DNA of 64,000 nucleotides from Clostridiales bacterium (GCA_015069605.1 SVII01000008.1:1-64000), one strand, 5' to 3'. Counted from the stretch's first letter, positions 16,300 to 26,380 are shown. A program made the numbers and translations. Notes: a model not told the origin generated them from the sequence alone.

Positions 16300-17421
16300 T
16301 TAACCATTGTCAATGTTCAAAATACTGCAAATTTGGTTCACCGCATCGTCGTAGGTGTGAAATTCCACGACGTAATCGCAAATTTCCATATTTTGCTGTT
16401 CCGATTCGATCGCGATAATGCGGTTGATTTTATCGTTGATGTCCGATTTCTTACGCAAAATCGAGGACAGCAATGCTCGCTTTTCACGCTTGATATACAC
16501 CGTGATCACGTTTTTGAAGTTCGTCTTTAAGGACATGGTACCGCAAATATCCATTGTCGTCAACACGTGCTTGCCCTGCGCCAAAATTTCCTCAATATCC
16601 GATTTCTTCGACCCGTACCCGTGCCCTGCGTACATCGTCGATTGAAACATCTCTCCGCTGTCGCACATCTCGTTAAAATGCTCCATTGAAACGTAGTTAT
16701 ACCACTCGTTTTCCGTTTCCGCCGTAGGGTCTTTGGTCGTGTAGCTCATCAATTTTTTAAAACGGTCGGTCTTTTCCAGCACCCGACGCGCAATGGTCGA
16801 TTTCCCACTGCCCGACGGCCCAACAAGCACCACGATGCTCGGTTCGTTTAAGGTGAAATGTTCGGGCTTGATGGAATAACTGTCCGCGATTACTTCGACA
16901 AGTTTCAAAAACTCGTCGTACGTATTGACGGCAAGCATGCCCGTCGCCGCTTGGTTCCAAGGTCTGCGCATTAAAATGGGATACTGCGCGTTGGAACGGA
17001 ATACGTTATGCATTCCATCGTCGAATAAAATATCCACGCTGATTTTGTCCTTGCGCGAACCCATATAGATATGGTCGGGCGGAATTTCAGGAAATTCACG
17101 CATAATTTGTTTGGCGCGAATCCCCATAAATTCAGGCGGAATGGCGGTCGATACGAACACCTCGGTCATTTGCGAGAGTTTGCGAACAAATTCCTTTGCG
17201 CCCTCTAACACGGGTTGTGTTTCGTAGAAATGGGGATCGTTGAAAAACTCAAAAATAACGTCGGTGCGTTTGCCCTGCTTCCCCCAACCCGTCACCTCGT
17301 GCACGGACAGGGGCGGATCAAATTTATATTTTTCATTCGCAAGCCGAATGGCGTATGCGGTACATTCCAAAAGTACGTCGTCAATATCCAGCGCCGTCGA
17401 TAAACGGAATTTTCTATTCAT
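16300..17421 (-). CDS. Fusion: 5'(3')-deoxyribonucleotidase-like HAD domain + guanylate-kinase-like domain
   Basis: A 373-residue two-domain enzyme. Residues about 7-180 form a HAD-type nucleotidase: motif I LDIDDVLLE (Asp12, Asp14), motif II FVSTA, Lys124 and the acidic pair ILFDDG (134-135), as in the NT5C/YorS class. Residues about 194-370 form a P-loop kinase of the guanylate kinase fold: Walker A GPSGSGKST (201-208), then FKKLMSYTTKDP matching the GMP-binding S/T-x-Y-T-T region. GGAGG precedes the ATG. One polypeptide could remove and add phosphate on nucleotides. Orthologous separate proteins are well known; the fusion is uncommon to my knowledge. Whether the kinase part is active is not certain. 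Confidence 0.82.
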   Translation of the reverse strand: MNRKFRLSTALDIDDVLLECTAYAIRLANEKYKFDPPLSVHEVTGWGKQGKRTDVIFEFFNDPHFYETQPVLEGAKEFVRKLSQMTEVFVSTAIPPEFMGIRAKQIMREFPEIPPDHIYMGSRKDKISVDILFDDGMHNVFRSNAQYPILMRRPWNQAATGMLAVNTYDEFLKLVEVIADSYSIKPEHFTLNEPSIVVLVGPSGSGKSTIARRVLEKTDRFKKLMSYTTKDPTAETENEWYNYVSMEHFNEMCDSGEMFQSTMYAGHGYGSKKSDIEEILAQGKHVLTTMDICGTMSLKTNFKNVITVYIKREKRALLSSILRKKSDINDKINRIIAIESEQQNMEICDYVVEFHTYDDAVNQICSILNIDNG

Positions 17422-17491
17422 ATTTCCTCCTTACAAAAAAAGCAACTTCGCCGTATTTGATACAGAAACACGGAAAGCTGCCCTCTATGTT

Positions 17492-17520
17492 ATTATACTT
17501 CAATACAAAGGAAAAATCAA
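17492..17520 (-). promoter_or_regulatory. Promoter of the HAD/kinase fusion gene
   Basis: On the minus strand TTGATT (17515-17520), 17-bp spacer, TATAAT (17492-17497), about 70 bp before the start codon. Confidence 0.7.
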
Positions 17521-17560
17521 CCCCCTTTTGAAAAAAATTGTAATTTTTTTGTTTTGGGTA

Positions 17561-17589
17561 TTGCATTTGTCGAAATCTTGTGTTATAAT
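17561..17589 (+). promoter_or_regulatory. Promoter of the riboswitch-controlled gene
   Basis: TTGCAT (17561-17566), 17-bp spacer, TATAAT (17584-17589), with the aptamer starting about 30 bp after the expected transcription start. Confidence 0.75.
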
Positions 17590-17624
17590 AACTGTCGGTA
17601 TGGCGAAAAAGCCCATATAGAAAA

Positions 17625-17683
17625 GATATATGCTCGTGATAGGGACGAGCGTTTCTACCAACCGCCGTAAATGGTTGACTATC
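17625..17683 (+). promoter_or_regulatory. Purine riboswitch aptamer, guanine type
   Basis: The three-helix purine aptamer is intact: P1 GATA/TATC, P2 GCTCGT/ACGAGC with loop GATAGGG, junction GTTTCTACC, P3 with loop CCGTAAAT, then GACTATC. The base before the P1 3' strand (position 74 in xpt numbering) is C, which selects guanine or hypoxanthine, not adenine. P1 is short (4 bp), and the third base of J1/2 is T where xpt has A. No clear intrinsic terminator follows, so translational control of the gene at 17752 is likelier. The downstream gene is an unusual target for this class. Confidence 0.88.
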
Positions 17684-17751
17684 GATCGTTCAAAGGGTCT
17701 TTGGTCAGCCTATTATTATGCAAATTTATACACGTTAAGGGAGAGAATTTT

Positions 17752-19122
17752 ATGAACTATGACGTTATTATTATCGGCGCGGGGCCTGGCGGCATCTTTT
17801 CCGCTTACGAGCTCGTCAACAAGCAGCCAAATTTAAAAATTGCCGTTTTTGAATCAGGAAAGGCGCTGAAAAACCGTCGCTGCCCCATCGACGGCGAGAA
17901 AATTAAATCGTGTATCAACTGCAAGAGCTGTTCGATTATGAGCGGTTTCGGCGGCGCGGGCGCGTTTTCGGACGGAAAATACAACATCACCAACGATTTC
18001 GGCGGTACGCTGTACGAATATATCGGCAAAAATCAAGCGTTGGATTTAATGCGTTACGTGGACGAAATCAATCTTCGCTATGGCGGCGAAGGCACGAAAT
18101 TGTATTCGACGGCAGGCTCAAAATTTAAAAAGCTGTGTATGCAAAACGATCTGCACCTTTTGGACGCGTCGGTGCGACATCTTGGCACGGACATCAATTA
18201 CGTCGTGCTTGAAAACTTGTTCGATTTTTTGAAAGACAAAGCGGATTTCTATTTTGAAACTCCCGTAGAGCATATCCAAAAAACGGACGACGGGTTTAAA
18301 ATCGAATGTCAAAACGGGGAATATTTCTGCCGTCAATGTATCGTATCCGTAGGCCGCAGCGGCAGCAAATGGATGGAGCATGTCTGCAACGAAATGCAAA
18401 TTCCTACCAAATCCAACCGCGTGGACATCGGTGTGCGCGTGGAATTGCCCGCGGAAATTTTTTCACATTTAACGGACGAATTGTATGAAAGCAAAATTGT
18501 GTACCGCACTCCTAAATATGGCGATAAAGTACGCACGTTTTGTATGAACCCCAAGGGCGCGGTCGTCAGCGAAAACACCAACGGAATCGTTACGGTGAAC
18601 GGTCATTCCTATGAAGACCCTGCAAAACAAACGAATTACACCAACTTTGCTTTATTGGTTGCCAAGCATTTCTCCGAACCCTTCCGTGATTCCAACGGCT
18701 ACGGCGAATCGATTGCAAGATTGAGCAATATGCTCGGCGGCGGCATTATCGTACAGCGTTTTGGCGATCTCATTCGCGGACAGAGAAGTACCCCGTCCCG
18801 TATCCAAGAATCTTTCGTCACTCCTACCTTGAACGCAACGCCTGGGGATCTCAGCCTCGTGCTTCCCAAACGTATTTTGGACGGGATTATTGAAATGATT
18901 CAGGCACTCGATAAAATTGCGCCTGGTACGGCAAACGACGACACGCTTTTGTACGGCGTGGAAGTCAAATTCTACAATATGGAAGTAGCGGTAAACGAAA
19001 ATCTTGAAAGCTGTTACAAAGGCTTGTATATCATCGGGGACGGCAGCGGTATTACGCATTCCCTCTCGCACGCGTCGGCAAGCGGCGTGTACGTTGCAAG
19101 AAAAATCAGCGAAAATATGTAA
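17752..19122 (+). CDS. FAD-dependent dehydrogenase, COG2509 type
   Basis: A 456-residue flavoprotein. The N-terminus has the dinucleotide-binding fold (DVIIIGAGPGGIFSAYEL, then FESG), followed by a Cys-rich stretch (RRCPIDGEKIKSCINCKSC) that could bind a metal or cluster, GFGGAGAFSDGKYN, and a C-terminal FAD-binding GLYIIGDGSGITHSLSHASASG. This matches the uncharacterised FAD-dependent dehydrogenase family whose substrate is unknown. The reading frame extends upstream into the riboswitch, but GGGAG before the ATG at 17752 marks the start. Control by a guanine-type riboswitch suggests a purine-linked reaction or a need in purine-poor cells. Confidence 0.88.
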   Translation: MNYDVIIIGAGPGGIFSAYELVNKQPNLKIAVFESGKALKNRRCPIDGEKIKSCINCKSCSIMSGFGGAGAFSDGKYNITNDFGGTLYEYIGKNQALDLMRYVDEINLRYGGEGTKLYSTAGSKFKKLCMQNDLHLLDASVRHLGTDINYVVLENLFDFLKDKADFYFETPVEHIQKTDDGFKIECQNGEYFCRQCIVSVGRSGSKWMEHVCNEMQIPTKSNRVDIGVRVELPAEIFSHLTDELYESKIVYRTPKYGDKVRTFCMNPKGAVVSENTNGIVTVNGHSYEDPAKQTNYTNFALLVAKHFSEPFRDSNGYGESIARLSNMLGGGIIVQRFGDLIRGQRSTPSRIQESFVTPTLNATPGDLSLVLPKRILDGIIEMIQALDKIAPGTANDDTLLYGVEVKFYNMEVAVNENLESCYKGLYIIGDGSGITHSLSHASASGVYVARKISENM

Positions 19123-19144
19123 CCTCTTTATATAAGAAAAAGGG

Positions 19145-19170
19145 CGGCGGAGCGTTTCCGTCGTTTTTTT
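19145..19170 (+). terminator. Terminator after the FAD dehydrogenase
   Basis: CGGCGGA (19145-19151) pairs with TCCGTCG (19157-19163), followed by seven T. Confidence 0.85.
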
Positions 19171-19181
19171 CACCCCTTCCA

Positions 19182-19210
19182 TTGACAAATTATAGTATAT
19201 ATGCTATAAT
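19182..19210 (+). promoter_or_regulatory. Consensus SigA promoter of the nucleotidase lipoprotein
   Basis: TTGACA (19182-19187), 17-bp spacer, TATAAT (19205-19210): a full consensus match. Confidence 0.88.
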
Positions 19211-19254
19211 ATTATATACTTTTATTCAGTATTTTTACTTCGGAGGTACACCTC

Positions 19255-21666
19255 ATGAAAAAATGGTTCTCTACGTTATGTTTCTTCCTCGCCTTTTGCG
19301 CGATCCCGTTGGTGGGGTGCGGAGAAGATATCGATAACAGCCAAAGTCAAAGCCAGAGCGATAGCCTGCCCCCTTTGGGCCCGCCCAGCACACAATCGTC
19401 CACCAAAGATGACTTAGATGACAGTTCTTCTTTCGACGGCGGTGATATTGATGACTCGTCGGGCGGCGGTAATGTTGACGTTGGTGGCGACTCGTCCAAC
19501 AATTCGTCGGGCAGCGGTGATATCGACGATGGCACGCAAGTGACGTTGGATTTTTTCTCCATCAACGATTTGCACGGGAAATTCGACGACACGTATGACA
19601 ATATGGGCGTAGATGAAATGACGACGTATTTGCGTTCTTTTGACAGCGATACGACGGTACTTTTGTCCGCAGGGGATATGTGGCAAGGGAGCGCGGAATC
19701 TAACTTCACCAAAGGCGCGTTGATCACCGATTGGATGAACGATTTAGATTTTGCTGCAATGTCTTTGGGTAACCATGAATTCGACTGGGGTGAATCATAC
19801 ATAGCTACCAACGCGAGCGCGGCGGAGTTCCCCCTTCTCGCCATCAACGTGTACGATAAAGACACCAACAAACGCGTGGAATATTGCGATTCGTCCGTTC
19901 TCATAGAAAAGAGCGGCGTACAAATCGGGATTATCGGCGCTATCGGGGATTGTTACAGCTCGATTGCAGGCAGTATGGTGCAGGACGTTTATTTCAAAGT
20001 CGGCAACGAGCTGACTAGCCTTGTCAAAGCAGAATCGCAAAGCCTTCGCGCGCAGGGCGCAGACGTCATCATTTACGTGTTGCATGACGATTATAACAAT
20101 TACGGCGCGTACGACACTTCTCTTTCCAACGGCTACGTGGATCTCGTGTTTGAAGGACATTCCCACCAGCGAGTAAGAGCGCAAGACGAGTACGGCGTAT
20201 GGCATTTGCAAGCAGGCGGCGATAATTATGACGGTATTTCTCGCGCAAGAGTGTACGTGAATACGGAAACGAACGAAGTTAGCGTATCAACGGAAATCGT
20301 TTCCTCGTACAGCTATCAAAGCATGCAAGACGACCCGATCGTAGACGAGCTTTTGGAAAAATATGAAAGCTCTTTGACGAAAGTCAACGAAGTGGTTGGA
20401 TACAACAAATCCTATCGCGACTACGACGATTTGGGGCCTTTGGCGGCGGAAGCAACGTACCACGCAGGCATGAAGCGTTGGGAAAATTCTCAATACGCGG
20501 ATAAGATCGTGCTTGGCGGCGGGTATTTAAAAGCGCGTAGTCCTTATTATTTGCCAACGAAAAATGTTACTTACGGTGATTTGTACTGTCTGTTCCCCTT
20601 TGACAATGATTTGGTGCTGTGTGCGATTCCAGGTTCAAGATTAAAAAATCAATTCATGCAAACCTCGAACAGCGCGTACCATATGTATTACAGCGATTAC
20701 GGCAAGTCGCTTGATCCCAACAGCCTGTCCTTGACGGACACCTATTACGTCATTGTGGACACCTACACTTCCGATTATTCTTTCTCGGGTATGGGGCCTA
20801 TGCAAATTGTCGAATATTACAGCCAAACGGAAGAATATTACAATCGCGATGCGTTGGCGGATTTTGCAAAAGCAGGCGGTCTTGACGGTGGCTACAATCC
20901 CAATCCTTCGGAAAAGCCCGACGATTCCGATACGCCTATAACGCCCACTCCCACTACTTACACCGACATTCGCGATATTGTAAGTGCGGGCGTTGCAAAG
21001 ACAAATATCACAACGCGGGGCGAAGTCATCGCCGTCAGCAAACAGAGTTTCCTCTTTGGTGACAATACGGGCTTTATGATGTTCTATACGGGCAGTGTTC
21101 CTTCCGTTCGCGTGGGTGACACCGTGGAAGTGGTTGGCGATAGCTCCGTTTATAGTAGCAACATACAGTTCAACGGCAGTAAAAACGCTTCGTACACGGT
21201 GAAAGACCTCGACGTTTCCTATACCAAAACCACTCCGATAGAATGGGGCGTTAATGAAGTGAATAATTTTAACGGAAAAATCGGCAATTACGTCAAAATG
21301 ACGATCAAGCTGTATAAGACCAGCACAGGCTATTACAACGCAACACTTTCAGCGGGCGCGACGAATAGCACCATCTCCGTCATTAACCCCGCGGACAGCG
21401 TTTTGAACAATATCACGTTAAGCGAAACCCCCATTGAAGTGGTGATAACGGGTTATCCTTGCTATTATTCGGGTTCAAATAATGCGTTTCTCAATGTTTT
21501 AATCGACACCATTTCCCTCACCAACAACGCAAATGTGGCTACCATGTCCGCGTTGACGACGGAAAACAGCGATTTTAACACAAACGCTTACGTAATTTCG
21601 GGCATCAATGATTTTGTATGGGAGTACGATTGCTATTTCACACCGATTTCTTGCAAACGCTATTAA
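19255..21666 (+). CDS. Exported 5'-nucleotidase / metallophosphatase lipoprotein
   Basis: 803 residues. Lipobox PLVGC (Cys22); Ser/Asp/Gly-rich spacer (about 28-93); metallophosphatase domain with metal motifs NDLHGKFDD (about 104-112), SAGDMWQGS (138-146) and LGNHEFDWG (171-179), then VFEGHSHQ; a 5_nucleotid_C domain (about 380-560); and a C-terminal OB-like region (about 580-700, TRGEVIAVSKQSFLFGDNTG) plus a tail. Enzymes of this class release phosphate and nucleosides from external nucleotides; the OB-like part recalls secreted nucleases such as YhcR. A consensus promoter suggests strong expression. It lies next to the riboswitch gene, in keeping with purine salvage. Confidence 0.88.
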   Translation: MKKWFSTLCFFLAFCAIPLVGCGEDIDNSQSQSQSDSLPPLGPPSTQSSTKDDLDDSSSFDGGDIDDSSGGGNVDVGGDSSNNSSGSGDIDDGTQVTLDFFSINDLHGKFDDTYDNMGVDEMTTYLRSFDSDTTVLLSAGDMWQGSAESNFTKGALITDWMNDLDFAAMSLGNHEFDWGESYIATNASAAEFPLLAINVYDKDTNKRVEYCDSSVLIEKSGVQIGIIGAIGDCYSSIAGSMVQDVYFKVGNELTSLVKAESQSLRAQGADVIIYVLHDDYNNYGAYDTSLSNGYVDLVFEGHSHQRVRAQDEYGVWHLQAGGDNYDGISRARVYVNTETNEVSVSTEIVSSYSYQSMQDDPIVDELLEKYESSLTKVNEVVGYNKSYRDYDDLGPLAAEATYHAGMKRWENSQYADKIVLGGGYLKARSPYYLPTKNVTYGDLYCLFPFDNDLVLCAIPGSRLKNQFMQTSNSAYHMYYSDYGKSLDPNSLSLTDTYYVIVDTYTSDYSFSGMGPMQIVEYYSQTEEYYNRDALADFAKAGGLDGGYNPNPSEKPDDSDTPITPTPTTYTDIRDIVSAGVAKTNITTRGEVIAVSKQSFLFGDNTGFMMFYTGSVPSVRVGDTVEVVGDSSVYSSNIQFNGSKNASYTVKDLDVSYTKTTPIEWGVNEVNNFNGKIGNYVKMTIKLYKTSTGYYNATLSAGATNSTISVINPADSVLNNITLSETPIEVVITGYPCYYSGSNNAFLNVLIDTISLTNNANVATMSALTTENSDFNTNAYVISGINDFVWEYDCYFTPISCKRY

Positions 21667-21685
21667 AAAGAATATAAGAAATTAA

Positions 21686-21720
21686 CCGCGAGGAGTTTTT
21701 CTCCCCGCGGTTTTTGTTTT
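21686..21720. terminator. Terminator after the nucleotidase gene
   Basis: CCGCG-A-GGAG pairs with CTCC-C-CGCGG around a T loop, then a T-run; convergent gene ends 15 bp beyond. Confidence 0.85.
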
Positions 21721-21734
21721 AATACATTTTATTC

Positions 21735-24170
21735 TTACTTGTTTTTGGTAAACGTGAGTGTCGCCGTCGTATCCGTCAAAGCGTCCACCATAAACGTATA
21801 AGCGATCTTGTTGCCTTGATCGTCCGTTGTGGAAGCGGAAAGGCTATCCCCCACGCCGTACACGTATTCGCCCGTCTTGGTCGTCACGTATTCAATCAAA
21901 TTATCTTCCGTGCCATATTCGTCCGAAGCGTCGGTGTTGTTATTGTACACATCGTAATAGGCTTCCCCTTCATAAATTTCTTTATACAAGCTAGCATTTA
22001 CGTGATACACCACGATGCCTTCGTCGTCAAAATATCCGCCGCCTACGTTCACGCCGTTGTTGGTGTAATACACGACGATATAATATTCCTGATACGCACC
22101 AAGTGTTTCGTCCCAGTTGTTTGCGATAATCACCGTATCACCGTTCTTGGAAAAATCTTCAATCGTCAACGTAACGCTTTCGTCTGCTACTACCAAACGA
22201 GAAGTCGTCAGCCAGCCGTAATTGAATTTGGAATACGCGTTGTGATCGCCCGCCATACCGTCCATCATGTCAAAATCGCCCATCGGTGAACCCACGTCCG
22301 CGGTGTCATAATAATCATCCGCGCCAAGCACGTGTCCGAACTCATGGATATACGTGTAGGTGTTGATCCCCGTCATATCATCCCAACCGCTTTCGCTTTC
22401 ATGTAAGAATTGATAGGACGCCCAAAGATAATCGTTAGCGGAAACGCCGTCGTATTCGTAATAATACCCCTCATCGTCGGTGTACATATTCCAATATCGA
22501 TACGCCCATTGAAAATCCACTTCATCGTTAATGTCCAACGTATTGATCAGCACAATCGCGTCGATCACTCCGTTGCTGTCCGAATCGAATTTTGATAAAT
22601 CCATGCTTTTCGATAAATATGCCAATGCCTCGTCGATAATCAACTGATCTCCGCAAGCCGTTTCATACCCCTCGCAATCCATCGTCGCGTTCGCGTAATA
22701 ACTGCTCGCATATTGCGGTTTGAACCAAGAATCCAAAACGGTGATGTCCAAATCCAGTTTTCCATAGCTGGATTGTAAATAATATTCATGTACAGAATAA
22801 TAATCCGTTTCCCCCGCGCCGCCGTTAAACGCTTTTTTAATCGTAGCCACGGTGTACCCTTTACTCGCCGCCGTAACGTCGCTAAATTCCACGGGAATGA
22901 CCAAAACAGCAGGATCAGCGTTCCCCGAAACCGTTGGACAGCCGTCTAAATAATACCCCTGATCCGTCACGTTTTTCACGTGCGTTGCTTTGGTGAAATC
23001 TACGTTATACACTCCGTTCACTCCCGTAGGCAAGCCCTTGCCTGCGTTCGTCATAATTTCCACATCCGTGTCGCCGCCAACGTCGCCACTGTCATCACCG
23101 CCAACGTCGCCACTGTCATCACCGCCAACGTCGCCGCTACCCGTATTGCCGTCACCGTCTTCCGTCCAGAAAAATGCGTACACGTCCGCGCAATACCCAT
23201 CTTCCGTTTCATAATACGCCATATCCACACAAAGTTCGCCTTTGTCATAGCAATACCACGTATCGCCATATTCGTCCTCGTACGTATCCACCAGCGTAAA
23301 CGCGCCGAACTTCGCGCGATACGCGTCAAATTCCGCCTGCGTATTGCCATACGTATAAAAATTGAGCCCTTCTTCTGCGTACTCGCCTTCCTCGTATGTG
23401 TATTCTTCTACTTCATATTCATTGTTGGGCAAGAAAGGAATCACTTCCCCTAACATCTGCGTGAACATAGCCTTTTCACTTGCCGTAAAATCAGTGTACG
23501 TATAAGACGTTTCCTCGCCGCTACCCGTATTGCCGTCACCGTCTTCCGTCCAGAAAAATGCGTACACGTCCGCGCAATACCCATCTTCCGTTTCGTAATA
23601 CGCCATATCCACACAAAGTTCGCCTTTGTCATAACAATACCACGTATCGCCATATTCGTCCTCGTACGTATCCACTAGAGTGAACGCGCCGAACTTCGCG
23701 CGATACGCGTCAAATTCCGCTTGCGTATTGCCGTACGTATAAAAATTGAGCCCTTCTTCTGCGTAATCGCCATCCTCGTATGTGTATTCTTCTACTTTAT
23801 ATTCATTGTTGGGCAAGAAAGGAATCACTTCCCCTAACATCTGTGTGAACATAGCCTTTTCACTTGCCGTAAAATCAGTGTACGTATATTTGCTTTCTTC
23901 AGGCTCTTCTTCCTTGATGGAACTGGACGAAACACTTTCCTGCGATTCGTTTTCAATCTGTTCGTCACTCTCTGCTTTAGAGGAAGTTCCCAAAAAAGAA
24001 TCTTCCATCCAATCATTTTCGCTTTGAGATGTCGAATTTTGCTCAAACGAACTCTCCACCAAAGAGCTTTCCGCATTTTGAACACCCTCAAAAAAACGTG
24101 TTGGATCGCAAGCGCTCAACACAAAAGCCATGGAAAGCACCGTCAATAAACTCATTACTGTCTTTTTCAT
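21735..24170 (-). CDS. M6-type metalloprotease-domain lipoprotein with duplicated N-terminal module
   Basis: 811 residues. Lipobox VLSAC (Cys21); Ser/Glu spacer (about 36-93); two nearly identical 124-residue modules (95-218 and 223-346); a GGDDSGDV linker (347-370); then a catalytic region like immune inhibitor A/M6 peptidases with the zinc motif HEFGH (609-613) followed by GADDYYDT and SPMGDFDMM. The modules are acidic, aromatic-rich and predicted to be extracellular; they differ by only three conservative changes (Lys or Asp to Glu). A secreted, membrane-tethered zinc protease is the best reading; substrate unknown. Promoter seen at 24204-24232. Confidence 0.87.
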   Translation of the reverse strand: MKKTVMSLLTVLSMAFVLSACDPTRFFEGVQNAESSLVESSFEQNSTSQSENDWMEDSFLGTSSKAESDEQIENESQESVSSSSIKEEEPEESKYTYTDFTASEKAMFTQMLGEVIPFLPNNEYKVEEYTYEDGDYAEEGLNFYTYGNTQAEFDAYRAKFGAFTLVDTYEDEYGDTWYCYDKGELCVDMAYYETEDGYCADVYAFFWTEDGDGNTGSGEETSYTYTDFTASEKAMFTQMLGEVIPFLPNNEYEVEEYTYEEGEYAEEGLNFYTYGNTQAEFDAYRAKFGAFTLVDTYEDEYGDTWYCYDKGELCVDMAYYETEDGYCADVYAFFWTEDGDGNTGSGDVGGDDSGDVGGDDSGDVGGDTDVEIMTNAGKGLPTGVNGVYNVDFTKATHVKNVTDQGYYLDGCPTVSGNADPAVLVIPVEFSDVTAASKGYTVATIKKAFNGGAGETDYYSVHEYYLQSSYGKLDLDITVLDSWFKPQYASSYYANATMDCEGYETACGDQLIIDEALAYLSKSMDLSKFDSDSNGVIDAIVLINTLDINDEVDFQWAYRYWNMYTDDEGYYYEYDGVSANDYLWASYQFLHESESGWDDMTGINTYTYIHEFGHVLGADDYYDTADVGSPMGDFDMMDGMAGDHNAYSKFNYGWLTTSRLVVADESVTLTIEDFSKNGDTVIIANNWDETLGAYQEYYIVVYYTNNGVNVGGGYFDDEGIVVYHVNASLYKEIYEGEAYYDVYNNNTDASDEYGTEDNLIEYVTTKTGEYVYGVGDSLSASTTDDQGNKIAYTFMVDALTDTTATLTFTKNK
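23069..23132. repeat. 24-bp tandem repeats encoding GGDDSGDV linker
   Basis: About two and a half copies of a 24-bp unit inside the metalloprotease gene; they encode the acidic Gly linker between the second module and the protease part. Confidence 0.85.
23133..23504. repeat. Internal duplication, module 2
   Basis: 372-bp unit encoding residues 223-346 of the metalloprotease lipoprotein, nearly identical at DNA level to 23517-23888; the period is 384 bp. Confidence 0.92.
23517..23888. repeat. Internal duplication, module 1
   Basis: 372-bp unit encoding residues 95-218. The protein copies differ at three positions by my reading, and most codons are also identical, so the duplication is recent or kept uniform by gene conversion. 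Confidence 0.92.
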
Positions 24171-24203
24171 TTTTTCCTCCGTAAGAGAATGATACTTACT
24201 CGT

Positions 24204-24232
24204 ATTGTATCACAACTTATAACAAAAATCAA
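24204..24232 (-). promoter_or_regulatory. Promoter of the metalloprotease lipoprotein
   Basis: On the minus strand TTGATT (24227-24232), 17-bp spacer, TACAAT (24204-24209). Confidence 0.65.
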
Positions 24233-24235
24233 TAA

Positions 24236-25414
<1,179 letters not shown>

Positions 25415-25472
25415 TTACATTTCAACGCGTACATGGGTGCGTCTAATTGAAAAATTACTAGGAGAAACAATT

Positions 25473-26348
25473 ATGTTTTCTAATCCATATTACGGATATA
25501 TCGGCTTACCATTAAACGGCAAAAAGAGTATTTTTGAACAAATGTTGGCGTTTTTAGACGGAAAAATGACCGCGCCAACTTCCTACGGCTGGTTTCATAT
25601 TTTATGTCTTGCGCTGGTTGTTGTCGGGTGCGTAATCGTCTTTTTGAAAGCTCGCAATATCTCGGACAAGCAGTTGGATCTCGTTTTATTGTCCGTGGCG
25701 TCCGCGCTGTTTTTGTTGGAAGTGTATAAGCAACTGAATTATTCTTACGATTGGGAATCGGATTCGTGGGGATATCAATGGTATGCTTTTCCTTTCCAAT
25801 TTTGCTCCACGCCTATGTACGTTATGTTCGCAGCAGTGTTTATTAAAAAAGAAAAAGCACGTCGATCTATGTACGCATTCTTGGCTACCTACGGCTTATT
25901 CGCAGGCACGGCAGTAATGATTTACCCCAACGACGTGTTCACAAAAACGATCGGCGTCAACGTACAAACGATGGTTCATCATGGTTCTATGATCGTCATC
26001 GGCGTATTAATGTACGTGTCGGGCAGAGCAAAACTCAACCACAAAACCGTACTTTACGGCTTACCTACGTTTGCAATCCTCACCGCTTCAGCGATGACCA
26101 TGAATATTTTATACGAATTTTTCGGAGACCCCGAACAAACCTTTAATATGTTCTACATCTCCCCCTATTACGATTGCACGTTGCCCGTTTTGAGCATCAT
26201 TTATCCCCTTGTCCCCTACCCCGTATTCCTTGTCATTTACACGTTCGGATTTACGTTGGCAGGATACGTTATGTCCTTGATTGCGATTGCAGCAAATGCG
26301 ATCTATCAAAAACAAACGGCGAAACACCAAGGCAAAGAAAACGTTTAA
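25473..26348 (+). CDS. YwaF/TMEM164-family integral membrane protein
   Basis: A 291-residue protein with about seven membrane segments and charged connecting loops (FKARNISDKQ, FIKKEKARRS). The YGWFHILCLALV start, the LPFQFCS-like segment (here FPFQFCSTP) and the TMVHHGSM motif with two His are typical of the YwaF (TIGR02206) family, which has no settled bacterial function. AGGAG fits the ATG at 25473 and excludes an upstream ATG. It follows mnmA and precedes a protein of unknown family. Confidence 0.8.
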   Translation: MFSNPYYGYIGLPLNGKKSIFEQMLAFLDGKMTAPTSYGWFHILCLALVVVGCVIVFLKARNISDKQLDLVLLSVASALFLLEVYKQLNYSYDWESDSWGYQWYAFPFQFCSTPMYVMFAAVFIKKEKARRSMYAFLATYGLFAGTAVMIYPNDVFTKTIGVNVQTMVHHGSMIVIGVLMYVSGRAKLNHKTVLYGLPTFAILTASAMTMNILYEFFGDPEQTFNMFYISPYYDCTLPVLSIIYPLVPYPVFLVIYTFGFTLAGYVMSLIAIAANAIYQKQTAKHQGKENV

Positions 26349-26380
26349 TCCCCACTAACCAAAGAAAAGAGGAGCAAGCT

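Noticed and set aside
17625..17683. Adenine riboswitch
   Set aside because: The discriminating base is C (GACTA), not T as in adenine types.
23069..23888. Regular repeats that could suggest a CRISPR array
   Set aside because: They are in-frame protein repeats with no variable spacers.
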